The notes under the pieces: generated by a model | Database searches by the model: none | What the model was told of the DNA's origin: nothing | What the model saw: the letters and a program-made list of their open reading frames with translations, nothing else | Assembly: GCA_050248715.1 (NCBI GenBank) | Contig: JBFWRV010000014.1 | Span: forward strand, 1-64,000 | Length of the DNA stretch: 64,000 nucleotides | From: AWTP1-13 sp050248715 | Lineage (GTDB): Bacteria; Pseudomonadota; Alphaproteobacteria; Rhizobiales; Hyphomicrobiaceae | Direction of reading: 5' to 3' | Made by a program: the position numbers and the translations under genes | Part shown: in pieces, positions 8,380-16,899 of the stretch | Layout of the letters: every line of letters begins with the position of its first letter | Numbering within the stretch: the stretch's first letter is position 1

Positions 8380-9846
8380 ATGCTGCTCAGATCCTTGCTC
8401 GGTTCGGAGATTGTGCTGCCGCCGACGGGCGGCGAAACCGAGATCGCCGGGGTGACCGCCGACAGTCGCAAGGTCGCCCCGGGGTGGATATTCGTTGCGA
8501 TTCCCGGAGCCAAGGCGGACGGAGCCCGGTTCGTGCCGGAAGCGGTCGCGAAAGGTGCCGCCGCCGTTATCGTCAAGGATGATGCCGACGTACCGGATGG
8601 AGCGTCGGGCGGCCCGACCATGCTGCGGGTTGCAGAGCCGCGCCGTGCGCTGGCGCTCATGGCCGCCCGCTTCTACAGGGCGCAGCCGGCCAGCATCGTT
8701 GCCGTCACCGGCACCAGCGGCAAGACCTCGGTCGCGGACTTTGCTCGCCAAATCTTCGCGTCGCTCGGGCATCAGGCGGCGTCGCTCGGCACCATTGGCG
8801 TGGTCAAGCCCGACGGCAGCGTCTACGGCGGCCTCACCACGCCCGATCCCGTGACGCTGCACGAGACGCTGGCCGAGCTTGCCGGCGAGGGCATCACGCA
8901 CCTGGCCTTCGAGGCATCCTCGCACGGGCTCGACCAGTACCGGCTCGACGGCGTGCGCATGAAGGCGGCGGCTTTCACCAATCTTGGGCGCGATCACCTC
9001 GACTATCATCCGAGCATGGACGCCTATCTCGCCGCCAAGGTGCGATTGTTCGCCGAGGTGCTGCCTCCGGACGGCGTTGCCGTAGTCAACGCCGACGCCG
9101 AGCATGGCGCCCAGGTGGCCGCTGCCGCCGAGCGTGCGGGCCGGCGTGTGCTGCGGGTCGGCAGGACCGGTGACGGATTGCAACTGGTCTCGCTCGACCG
9201 CGACGGTTTCGACCAGCGGCTCGGCGTCCGGCATGACGGGACGGCCTACGACATCCGCTTGCCATTGATCGGCACCTATCAGGCTTCGAACGCGCTGCTG
9301 GCGGCAGGGCTTGCCATCGCGGTGGGCGAGCCGGCGGACCGGGTGCTGCCCGCGCTCGAGCAGCTCCAGGGCGTCAAAGGCCGGCTCGAGATCGTCGGAC
9401 GTGTGCGCGGCGCGCTCATCGTCGTCGACTATGCGCACAAGCCGGACGCGCTGCTGGCGGCGCTGAAGGCGCTGCGGCCGTTCGCTCAGGGGCGACTCGG
9501 CTGCGTGTTCGGGTGCGGCGGGGACCGTGATCGGGGCAAGCGACCGATCATGGGGCGCATCGCGGTGGAGAACGCGCATCACGTCATCGTCACGGATGAC
9601 AATCCGCGCAGCGAGAAGCCCGAAGCCATCCGCGCCGAGATTCTCTCCGGTGCGCGCGGTGCGCGCGAGATCGGCGACCGGGCGGAGGCGATCCGCGCCG
9701 GCATCCGCTTGCTCGGGCATGGCGACGTGCTGCTGATTGCCGGCAAGGGTCACGAAACCGGGCAGATCGTCGGGGACAGGGTGCTGCCGTTCTCCGACCA
9801 CGATGCGGTGCGCGACGCGCTGGCGGAGACACCGATCGATGTCTGA
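8380..9846 (+). CDS. murE: UDP-N-acetylmuramoyl-L-alanyl-D-glutamate--2,6-diaminopimelate ligase MurE
   Basis: From the ATG at 8380 the protein has 488 residues, the usual MurE length. A TTG at 8371 with a GGGGA-type ribosome site about ten bases upstream is an alternative start. MurE adds the third stem-peptide residue in the cytoplasm using ATP. The ATP loop VAVTGTSGKTSVADF, the FEASSHGLDQYRLDGV segment and the carbamylated-lysine region are present. The C-terminal VTDDNPRSEKPEAI contains the DNPR motif that marks the meso-diaminopimelate-specific enzymes rather than lysine-adding ones. The N-terminal domain shows the usual EIAGVTADSRKVAPGWIFVAIPG. Confidence 0.95.
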   Translation: MLLRSLLGSEIVLPPTGGETEIAGVTADSRKVAPGWIFVAIPGAKADGARFVPEAVAKGAAAVIVKDDADVPDGASGGPTMLRVAEPRRALALMAARFYRAQPASIVAVTGTSGKTSVADFARQIFASLGHQAASLGTIGVVKPDGSVYGGLTTPDPVTLHETLAELAGEGITHLAFEASSHGLDQYRLDGVRMKAAAFTNLGRDHLDYHPSMDAYLAAKVRLFAEVLPPDGVAVVNADAEHGAQVAAAAERAGRRVLRVGRTGDGLQLVSLDRDGFDQRLGVRHDGTAYDIRLPLIGTYQASNALLAAGLAIAVGEPADRVLPALEQLQGVKGRLEIVGRVRGALIVVDYAHKPDALLAALKALRPFAQGRLGCVFGCGGDRDRGKRPIMGRIAVENAHHVIVTDDNPRSEKPEAIRAEILSGARGAREIGDRAEAIRAGIRLLGHGDVLLIAGKGHETGQIVGDRVLPFSDHDAVRDALAETPIDV

Positions 9847-9860
9847 GGTTGCCACCCAGG

Positions 9861-9928
9861 TGGGGTCAGACCCCTCGGCAGAACGTCGCGGCAGAATCGC
9901 GAGGCGGGAGGCGAGGGGTCTGACCCCA
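9861..9928. repeat. Perfect 17-bp inverted repeat between murE and murF
   Basis: TGGGGTCAGACCCCTCG at 9861-9877 is the exact reverse complement of 9912-9928. Each arm also contains the smaller palindrome GGGGTC-A-GACCCC, and the 34-base centre carries TCGCG/CGCGA. The nested structure and the GGGGTCAGACCCC core resemble REP-type elements. No T-run follows, so it is not a classic intrinsic terminator. Confidence 0.75.
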
Positions 9929-9938
9929 TTCGCCGGGG

Positions 9939-11363
9939 ATGGCGGCCATGTCTGAGGCACTGTGGCAATGGCCGGAGTTAGTGGCGGCGGCGCAGGGGGA
10001 GGCGAACGGCGAGCCCGGGTTGCGCATCACGGGTTTCTCCATCGACAGCCGCAGCCTCGAGGCGGGCGACGTGTTCGTCGCCTTGCGCGATCAGCGCGAC
10101 GGACACGAGTTCGTGCCGGCTGCGTTCAAGGCGGGTGCGGCGGCGGCCATCGTTGCAAGCGACTATGCCCGCGTCGGCATCAACGGCGCGCTGCTGCGCG
10201 TCGACGACCCGCTGCGCGCGCTGGAGAGCATCGCGCGGGCGGGGCGCGTGCGCGCGAATGCCCGGATCGTCGCCGTCACGGGCAGTGTCGGCAAGACTGG
10301 CAGCAAGGAGATGCTGCGCCACTGCCTCGCGCTCTCCGGGCCGACGCACGCGGCCGAGAAGTCCTACAACAATCACTGGGGCGTGCCATTGACGCTGGCG
10401 CGCATGCCGCAGGCAAGCGCCTATGCCGTCTGCGAGATCGGCATGAACCATGCGGGCGAGATCACACCGCTTGCCCAGTTGGTACGGCCGCACGCGGCGG
10501 TCGTCACGACCGTTGAACCGGTGCATCTGGGCCAGTTTCCCTCGGTGGAGGCGATCGCCGAGGCCAAGGCGGAGATTTTCGCCGGCCTGGTGCCGGGCGG
10601 AGCCGCGGTGCTGCCGCGCGACAACCCCCACTTCGACCTGCTGCGCGAGCGGGCGCTCGCGGTCGGCGCCAGGATCATCACGTTCGGCTACCACGACGAG
10701 GCGGACTACCGCGCCCTGCAGGTCGATCTCGGGCCGAAAGGCTCCTCCGTCATCGCCGGGCACGGCTCCCAGCGCTTCCCCTATCGCCTCGGCGCCCCCG
10801 GCGAGCACTATGTCAGGAACTCGCTAGCCGTGCTGGCGGCGCTCGGCGCAGTCGGTGCCGACGTCATGCGCTGCTTGCCGGGCCTTGCCCGCATCTCCGC
10901 GCCCACCGGCCGCGGGGCACGTACGCTCCTCGATGCGCCCGACGGCCAGATCCTGCTGATCGACGAGAGCTACAACGCCAATCCGGCCTCGGTGCGGGCC
11001 GCACTGGCGGCCATGGCGACAACGCCGCGCGATCAGTTCCCGCGCCGCGTCGCGGTGCTCGGGGACATGCTGGAGCTGGGCGACGCCTCCGAGGAGCTGC
11101 ATCGCGGCCTGAAGGAAGCGATTGACGCGGCGGGTGTCGATCTGGTTGTTGCCTGCGGTCCGATGATGCAACGTCTGCTGGACGACCTGGCGGCATCGCA
11201 GCAGGGATCCTGGGCGCCGACCTCGGCAGGCCTCGAGCCGCTGCTGCTCCAGTCGGCGGAGGCCGGTGACGTCGTGATGATCAAGGGCTCGCTCGGTACG
11301 CGCATGGCGCCGCTGGTCGCGGCCATGCTGGGGCGCTACGGACCGGGACGGCCGGGAGGGTGA
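9939..11363 (+). CDS. murF: UDP-N-acetylmuramoyl-tripeptide--D-alanyl-D-alanine ligase MurF
   Basis: The product has 474 residues from the ATG at 9939; a second ATG at 9948 (MSEALWQWPELV) is equally plausible. MurF attaches D-Ala-D-Ala to the UDP-MurNAc tripeptide using ATP. It has the substrate-binding start ITGFSIDSRSLEAGDVFVALRD, the ATP loop IVAVTGSVGKTGSKEM, CEIGMNHAGEI, and the C-terminal IDESYNANPASVRAAL and VAVLGDMLELG motifs typical of MurF. It sits between murE and mraY in standard dcw order and is separated from mraY by three bases. Confidence 0.96.
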   Translation: MAAMSEALWQWPELVAAAQGEANGEPGLRITGFSIDSRSLEAGDVFVALRDQRDGHEFVPAAFKAGAAAAIVASDYARVGINGALLRVDDPLRALESIARAGRVRANARIVAVTGSVGKTGSKEMLRHCLALSGPTHAAEKSYNNHWGVPLTLARMPQASAYAVCEIGMNHAGEITPLAQLVRPHAAVVTTVEPVHLGQFPSVEAIAEAKAEIFAGLVPGGAAVLPRDNPHFDLLRERALAVGARIITFGYHDEADYRALQVDLGPKGSSVIAGHGSQRFPYRLGAPGEHYVRNSLAVLAALGAVGADVMRCLPGLARISAPTGRGARTLLDAPDGQILLIDESYNANPASVRAALAAMATTPRDQFPRRVAVLGDMLELGDASEELHRGLKEAIDAAGVDLVVACGPMMQRLLDDLAASQQGSWAPTSAGLEPLLLQSAEAGDVVMIKGSLGTRMAPLVAAMLGRYGPGRPGG

Positions 11364-11366
11364 GAA

Positions 11367-12449
11367 ATGCTCTATGCACTGGTGAGCTTCAGCGACCAGA
11401 TCTCGCCGCTGAACGTGTTTCGCTACATCACCTTCCGCACCGGCGGCGCCATCATGACGGCGCTGCTGTTCGTCTTCCTGTTCGGCCCCGCCATCATCGA
11501 TCTGCTGCGCCTCAAGCAGGGCAAGGGGCAGCCGATCCGCGAGGACGGGCCGCAGACGCACTTCGCCAAGAAGGGCACGCCGACGATGGGCGGGCTCATG
11601 ATCCTGTCGGGTGTTACGGTGTCGACCCTGCTGTGGGCGAACTGGGCCAACTGGTACGTATGGATCGTGCTGTTCGTCACGCTCTCCTACGGCGCTATCG
11701 GCTTCTATGACGACTACCTGAAGGTTACCAAGAGCACGACCGGCGGCGTCTCCGGCAAGCTGCGTCTGCTGGCGGAGATCGCCGTGGCCGGCATCGCCGC
11801 CTATGCGGTGATGCGCGTCGGCAGCGCCGGCTTCTCCTCTTCGCTCACCGTGCCGTTCTTCAAGAACGTGGTCGTGCCGCTCGGAGTGCTGTTCGTGGTG
11901 CTCGGCATCTTCGTCATCGCCGGCGCAGGCAACGCGGTGAATCTCACGGACGGCCTCGATGGCCTCGCGATCGTGCCGGTGATGATCGCCGCGGCGACCT
12001 TCGGGCTCATCGCCTACCTGACCGGCAACGCCAATTTTTCGCGCTACCTGCAGATCCACTACGTGCAGGGTGCGGGCGAGCTCGCCGTCATCTGCGGCGC
12101 CTTGATCGGCGCGGGGCTCGGTTTCCTGTGGTTCAACGCCCCACCCGCCATGATCTTCATGGGCGACACCGGATCGCTCGCGCTTGGCGGGGCGCTCGGA
12201 GCCATCGCGGTTGCCACCAAGCACGAGATCGTGCTTGCCATCGTCGGCGGGCTGTTCGTGCTGGAGACCTTGTCCGTGATCATCCAGGTGGCGTCATTCA
12301 AGCTGACGGGCAAGCGTGTCTTTCGAATGGCGCCGCTGCATCACCACTTCGAGCAGAAGGGCTGGCAGGAATCGACCGTCGTCGTGCGCTTCTGGATCAT
12401 CTCGGTCGTGCTTGCCCTCGTCGGCCTCGCCACCCTGAAGCTGCGCTAG
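11367..12449 (+). CDS. mraY: Phospho-N-acetylmuramoyl-pentapeptide-transferase MraY
   Basis: This polytopic inner-membrane enzyme of 360 residues (about ten helices) transfers phospho-MurNAc-pentapeptide to undecaprenyl phosphate to make lipid I. Diagnostic stretches are HFAKKGTPTMGGLMIL, GFYDDYLKV with the aspartates, NAVNLTDGLDGLAI, MGDTGSLALGGALG and the C-terminal RMAPLHHHFEQKGW histidine cluster. The length matches the family. In most relatives murD and ftsW follow, but here the cluster ends and an unrelated redox operon begins 173 bases downstream. Confidence 0.97.
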   Translation: MLYALVSFSDQISPLNVFRYITFRTGGAIMTALLFVFLFGPAIIDLLRLKQGKGQPIREDGPQTHFAKKGTPTMGGLMILSGVTVSTLLWANWANWYVWIVLFVTLSYGAIGFYDDYLKVTKSTTGGVSGKLRLLAEIAVAGIAAYAVMRVGSAGFSSSLTVPFFKNVVVPLGVLFVVLGIFVIAGAGNAVNLTDGLDGLAIVPVMIAAATFGLIAYLTGNANFSRYLQIHYVQGAGELAVICGALIGAGLGFLWFNAPPAMIFMGDTGSLALGGALGAIAVATKHEIVLAIVGGLFVLETLSVIIQVASFKLTGKRVFRMAPLHHHFEQKGWQESTVVVRFWIISVVLALVGLATLKLR

Positions 12450-12622
12450 CCACGGTTGCGCCGCGCCGGCGCTCGTGCCCCAAAGGCGACCAGACAAACG
12501 CGCAACCCTGCACTGACCTGGCCGAGTTGGGCCCGCGGGACGCTTGCACGGCATCGGGGGTGATGGCAGCTTGATCCGGACACCCGTAGTCGGTGTTGTC
12601 GCGATCGGGCCGGGAAGGCGCA

Positions 12623-13495
12623 GTGAAACCACCAAAGTTCAGCTACGTCCGTGCCGAGAGCGTGGATCACGCGCTCGGCCTGCTCGCCGAGTACGGCGAG
12701 GATGCGCGCATCCTGGCCGGCGGGCAGAGCCTGATGCCCACGCTCAACATGCGCCTGTCGCAGCCCAGGCTGCTGATCGACATCAACCGGATCGATGCGC
12801 TCAAGGGCATTGCGCTGCAGGGCGATCGCGTCCGCATCGGCGCACTCGTGCGCCACGTCGAGGTCGCGAATTCCAGGCTGGTCGCCGAGCACCTTCCCCT
12901 GATCGCCGAGGCGATGCCGCATGTCGCTCACGTTGCCGTGCGCAACCGGGGCACCTTCGGCGGCAGCGTTGCGCTCTCCGATCCCGCCGCCGAGATGCCC
13001 GCCTGCGTGCTGGCCCTCGGGGCGACGCTGGTAGTCGCCAGTAGCAAGGGACGACGCGAGATTGCCGCTCGCGACTACTTCCTCGGCCTCTACGAGACGG
13101 CGCGCCGGCCCGACGAGCTGCTGATCGAGACGCTGATTCCCGTGCAGAAGCCCGGTACGGTTTCGGTGTTCATGGAGCTTGCCCGCCGCCATGGCGACTT
13201 CGCCATCGCGGGTGTCGCCTTCGACCTGGCCGTCGAGGCCGGACGCGTGAAGGACGCCAGTCTTGTCTATTTCGGCAGCGAGGCGCGGCCGACGTTGGCC
13301 GCGACCGCGCTTGCAGCCGCGAAAGGCAAACGCCTTGGCCAGCCCGGCGGGGACGCCGCCGCCGAAGCGCTTGGGCGTGACCTCGATCCGATGTCCGGCC
13401 CGCAGGGTGGCGCGAAGATGCGGCTGCACCTGCAGCGCGTGCTGACACGGCGCGCCTTCGAGCTGGCAGCCGAGCGTGCAGGAGTTGTGGCGTGA
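12623..13495 (+). CDS. FAD-binding medium subunit of a xanthine dehydrogenase-family molybdenum hydroxylase
   Basis: The 290-residue protein (GTG start at 12623, GGGAAGG just upstream) has the CoxM/PCMH FAD fold. YVRAESVDHALGLLAE leads into the FAD pyrophosphate loop AGGQSLMPTLNMRLSQP, followed by RNRGTFGGSVALSDPAAE. This subunit passes electrons from the iron-sulfur subunit to the acceptor via FAD. It is the first gene of a three-gene operon in M-S-L order and overlaps the next gene by four bases (GTGA). The substrate is not identifiable. Confidence 0.92.
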   Translation: MKPPKFSYVRAESVDHALGLLAEYGEDARILAGGQSLMPTLNMRLSQPRLLIDINRIDALKGIALQGDRVRIGALVRHVEVANSRLVAEHLPLIAEAMPHVAHVAVRNRGTFGGSVALSDPAAEMPACVLALGATLVVASSKGRREIAARDYFLGLYETARRPDELLIETLIPVQKPGTVSVFMELARRHGDFAIAGVAFDLAVEAGRVKDASLVYFGSEARPTLAATALAAAKGKRLGQPGGDAAAEALGRDLDPMSGPQGGAKMRLHLQRVLTRRAFELAAERAGVVA

Positions 13496-13998
13496 GCGAC
13501 GAAGAAACCCTGACGATCGCCCTTATTGTCAATGGAGAACGCGTCTCTCGCCTCGTGCCGGTGCGGCAGAACCTCGTCGACTTCCTGCGCATCGATCTGG
13601 GCTTGACCGGCAGCCACATCGGCTGCGAGCACGGCGTGTGCGGTGCCTGCTCGGTGCGGGTCGACGGCGCAGTGGTGCGCGGTTGCCTGATGCTGGCCGT
13701 GCAGGCCGACGGCGCCGACGTCGTCACCATCGAGGGCCTCGACGACACGGGCGAGGTCGCCGACCTGCAGGAAGCCTTCGTCGCCCGCAACGCGCTGCAG
13801 TGCGGCTACTGCACCCCCGGCATGCTGATGACGGCGTCCGAGCTGCTGCGTGAGGGCAAGCCCGCCAGTCGGGAGGAGATTCGCACCTTCCTCTCCGGCA
13901 ACTACTGCCGCTGCACCGGCTACCACGCCATCGTCGATGCGGTCGCGGCGACGCTCGCCGTGCGCCTGCAGGCATCCTCGGAGCCCGAACGCTCGTGA
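13492..13998 (+). CDS. (2Fe-2S)-binding small subunit of the molybdenum hydroxylase
   Basis: The 168-residue protein has two iron-sulfur domains. A plant-ferredoxin-like N-terminal cluster site is seen in GCEHGVCGACSVRVDG plus the later Cys of VRGCLML. A helical [2Fe-2S] domain shows CGYCTPGM and CRCTGY. It relays electrons from the molybdopterin centre to FAD. GTGA overlaps join it to both neighbours, so the three subunits are probably made in fixed ratio. Confidence 0.95.
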   Translation: MSDEETLTIALIVNGERVSRLVPVRQNLVDFLRIDLGLTGSHIGCEHGVCGACSVRVDGAVVRGCLMLAVQADGADVVTIEGLDDTGEVADLQEAFVARNALQCGYCTPGMLMTASELLREGKPASREEIRTFLSGNYCRCTGYHAIVDAVAATLAVRLQASSEPERS

Positions 13999-16382
13999 AC
14001 GATCAGCCCGACTTCTTCGCGCTGTCGCGCCCCAACAGCTATGTCGGGCGCACGCTCTCGCGCGCCGGAGCCCGGCGTGCTGTGGCGGGGCGCGGCCGCT
14101 ACACCGATGACATGTCGCTGCCGCGCATGCTGCATGCGGCCTTCGTGCGCAGCCCGCACGCGCATGCCAGGATCGTGGCGATCGACCCCGCCGCGGCGCG
14201 GAGCCAGCCGGGTGTCGCGCTGGTCATGACCGGCACGGAACTCGCCAAACTGTGCGCGGGCCCTTGGGTCGGCACGCTGACCTGCTTTCCCGGCATGAAG
14301 TCGGCGCCCCAATATCCCATGGCCGTGGAGCGCGCCTGCTGGGTCGGCGAGCCAGTAGCGATCGTGGTGGCGCGCACGCGCGCCGAGGCCGAGGATGCGG
14401 CTGAGCATGTGGCGGTCAAGTGGGAGGAGCTGTCCGCCGTCACCGACAAGAAAACGGCGCTCGATCCCGGGACGCCCGTCATCCATCCCGAGCTCGGTGA
14501 CAACCTTGCCTTCCGCAAGGTGGTCGACAACGGCAATGCGGAGGCAGCGTTTGCCGCTGCCGATCTCGTCGTCGAGGCGACGTTCGATTTCGGCCGCCAT
14601 ACCGCGGTCAGCCTCGAGCCGCGCACGCTGCTCGCCAATTTCGACAAGGGCACCGGCAAGCTCACCATCACCACGAGCAGCCAGTGCCCGCACATGATCC
14701 AGCGCGTTTTCGCCGAGACGCTGCGGCTCCCCGATCACATGGTCCAACTCGTCGCCCCCGACGTCGGCGGCTCGTTCGGCCTCAAGATCCATACCTACGG
14801 TGACGAGCTCGCGACCTGCGCAGCAGCCATGCGGCTCGGACGCCCGGTCAAGTTCGTGGCCGACCGGCTGGAGTCGTTCGTCTCCGACATCCACGCACGC
14901 GAGAACCATGTGAAGGGGCGCATCGCGGTCAGCAAGTCGGGCGAGATCGAGGCCTTTGACATCGACGTGCTCGGCGGCGCGGGCGCCTACTCGCAATATC
15001 CGCGCACCAGCGTGCTCGAGGCCACGCAGGTGCTCAACGTCACCGGCGGGCCCTACCGGCACAAGCATCATCGCGCGCGGGCCACCATCGTCTTCCAGAA
15101 CAAGCCGCCGTCCTCGCAGTATCGCGCCGTCGGCCACCCCGTGGGCAACTCGATCGGCGAGCACCTGGTCGACCGCGCCGCGCAAGCGCTGGGCATCGAT
15201 CCGATCGAGATGCGCCGCCGCAACGTCTTTCCCGACGATGCCTACCCGGCCGTGACGGCGAGCGGCATCACGATCAAGGAGCTGTCGCACCAGCGCTGTA
15301 TCGACGTTCTGGTGGAGCGCATGCGCTACGACGCGCTGAGGCGGGAGCAGGCAGAGCTGCGCAGGAAGGGCGTTCATCGCGGCATCGGGATTGCCTGCTT
15401 CATCAAGAGCTGTGCGCCCGGGCCGCACGGCTACTACGGCATCGGCGGCGCGCCGATCTCGCTGCAGGACGCCTGCACCATCCGGCTCGAGCCCAACGGC
15501 GGCGTGCTGTGCATGGTCGGCGTAACCGAGCAGGGCCAGGGCACCGACACGGTGATGGCCCAGATTGCCGCCTCCGCGCTCGGCGTGCCGATGGCGAGCG
15601 TGCGCGTGATCTCCGGCGACACCGATGCCGTCCCTTATGGCGGCGGCACCTTCGGCTCACGGGCCGTGGCCATCGGCGGCGAGGCCGTCTACCAGGCAGC
15701 GCGCGACCTGAGGGATGAGATTCTGCAGATTGCCGGCGTATTGCTGCAGGCGGGGACTGGCGCCCTCGATATCGTCGACGGCCATGTGATCGATCGTGCC
15801 GGCGGCGCGCGGCGCATCTCTCTCGCCGAGATCGGCCGCATCGGTCACTTCCAGGTGGCAGAGCTGCCGAACAGCCTTCAGCCCGTGCTCTCGCACACGC
15901 GACGCTTCCGCCTGGAGGACGAGCTCTACATTTTCACGAACGGCATCCACGGCGCCTACGTTGAGGTCGACGTCGACACGGGTTTCACAAAACTGCTCAA
16001 GCACTGGGTGGTGGAGGATTGCGGACGCGTGATCAATCCGCAGCTGGCCGACGAGCAGGTGCGCGGCGGCTGTGTGCAGGGGTTGGGCGGCGCGCTCTAC
16101 GAGCATTGCATCTATGACGATGCCGGCCAGCTCACGACCGGAACCATGGCCGACTATCTCGTGCCGATGGCGGCCGAGATGCCCGATATCGACGTCGCCC
16201 ATGTGCAGACGCTGACGACGGTGTCGGAGCTGGGCGCCAAGGGCGTGGGCGAATCCGGCACCGGCGCCGCGCCTGCCGTGGTCATGAACGCCATCAACGA
16301 TGCGCTCAGCCCCTTCAAAGCCTGCGTTACCACGCAGCCGGTCACGCCCGAGGTAGTCCTCACGGCACTCCGGAAAATTTGA
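13995..16382 (+). CDS. Molybdopterin-binding large subunit, xanthine dehydrogenase/aldehyde oxidase family
   Basis: The 795-residue catalytic subunit has the N-terminal Ald_Xan_dh_C domain (GRGRYTDDMSLPRMLHAAFVRSPHAHARI), then MoCo-binding motifs: APDVGGSFGLKIHTYGDE, SSQYRAVGHPVGNSIGEHL, GVTEQGQGTDTVMAQIAA and the C-terminal GAKGVGESGTGAAPAVVMNAI, whose Glu is the usual catalytic base. The active-site loop of true form I CO dehydrogenase (AYRCSFR) is absent, so this is not a carbon monoxide dehydrogenase. Candidates are an aldehyde, heteroaromatic or purine hydroxylase. It is the last gene of the M-S-L operon. Confidence 0.93.
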   Translation: MNDQPDFFALSRPNSYVGRTLSRAGARRAVAGRGRYTDDMSLPRMLHAAFVRSPHAHARIVAIDPAAARSQPGVALVMTGTELAKLCAGPWVGTLTCFPGMKSAPQYPMAVERACWVGEPVAIVVARTRAEAEDAAEHVAVKWEELSAVTDKKTALDPGTPVIHPELGDNLAFRKVVDNGNAEAAFAAADLVVEATFDFGRHTAVSLEPRTLLANFDKGTGKLTITTSSQCPHMIQRVFAETLRLPDHMVQLVAPDVGGSFGLKIHTYGDELATCAAAMRLGRPVKFVADRLESFVSDIHARENHVKGRIAVSKSGEIEAFDIDVLGGAGAYSQYPRTSVLEATQVLNVTGGPYRHKHHRARATIVFQNKPPSSQYRAVGHPVGNSIGEHLVDRAAQALGIDPIEMRRRNVFPDDAYPAVTASGITIKELSHQRCIDVLVERMRYDALRREQAELRRKGVHRGIGIACFIKSCAPGPHGYYGIGGAPISLQDACTIRLEPNGGVLCMVGVTEQGQGTDTVMAQIAASALGVPMASVRVISGDTDAVPYGGGTFGSRAVAIGGEAVYQAARDLRDEILQIAGVLLQAGTGALDIVDGHVIDRAGGARRISLAEIGRIGHFQVAELPNSLQPVLSHTRRFRLEDELYIFTNGIHGAYVEVDVDTGFTKLLKHWVVEDCGRVINPQLADEQVRGGCVQGLGGALYEHCIYDDAGQLTTGTMADYLVPMAAEMPDIDVAHVQTLTTVSELGAKGVGESGTGAAPAVVMNAINDALSPFKACVTTQPVTPEVVLTALRKI

Positions 16383-16467
16383 ATAGCGCGTGAGGCGGAT
16401 ATCCGGCAAAGCGTTGCCGCCTACCAAACTGCAACTCCATCCACAACCGAAGCAAATCGGGAGACCC

Positions 16468-16899
16468 ATGGAATCTATGCGCCTTCACGCGCTCAGCGCG
16501 CTTCGCATCATGTCTGGTCTGCTTGTCCTTCAGCATGGCACGACCAAATACTTGAGCTTCCCCGTCAGCCGGATGAGCGACACCCAGCTCATGTCCATGA
16601 GCGGCGCGGCCGGCCTCATCGAGCTGGTGTGCGGCGGGCTTGTCGTGATCGGCCTTTTCACCCGGCCGGCGGCGTTCCTGCTGTCCGGCATGACCGCGGT
16701 CGCGTATTTCTACGCGCATGCCCATCGCGGGTTCTTCCCGCTCTTGAACGGCGGCGAGCTGGCCGCGCTCTATTCCTTCGTCTTCCTCTACCTTGCGGTA
16801 GCCGGTGGCGGCGCCTGGAGCATTGATCGCATCCTCAGCGGAGCCGGGGAGCAGGACCTCTCGCCTGCAGCTACGCAGGCGGCGAAAGGCAGCGCTTGA
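16468..16899 (+). CDS. DoxX family membrane protein
   Basis: From the ATG at 16468 (GGGAGA eight bases upstream) the protein has 143 residues and four hydrophobic segments. The DoxX signature is visible as LRIMSGLLVLQHGTTKY, GAAGLIELVCGGLVVIGLFTRPAAFLLSGMTAVAYF and the HRGFFPLLNGGELAALYSFVFLYLAVAGGGAWSID ending. DoxX proteins are small inner-membrane proteins sometimes tied to thiosulfate:quinone or thiol redox chemistry; the role here is unknown. Its last 29 bases overlap the end of the convergent znuA gene. Confidence 0.9.
   Translation: MESMRLHALSALRIMSGLLVLQHGTTKYLSFPVSRMSDTQLMSMSGAAGLIELVCGGLVVIGLFTRPAAFLLSGMTAVAYFYAHAHRGFFPLLNGGELAALYSFVFLYLAVAGGGAWSIDRILSGAGEQDLSPAATQAAKGSA

Noticed and set aside
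13995..16382. Possible carbon monoxide dehydrogenase large subunit (CoxL)
   Set aside because: The CODH active-site loop AYRCSFR is absent; the equivalent position reads SQYRAVGHPVG, so only the wider family name is supported.
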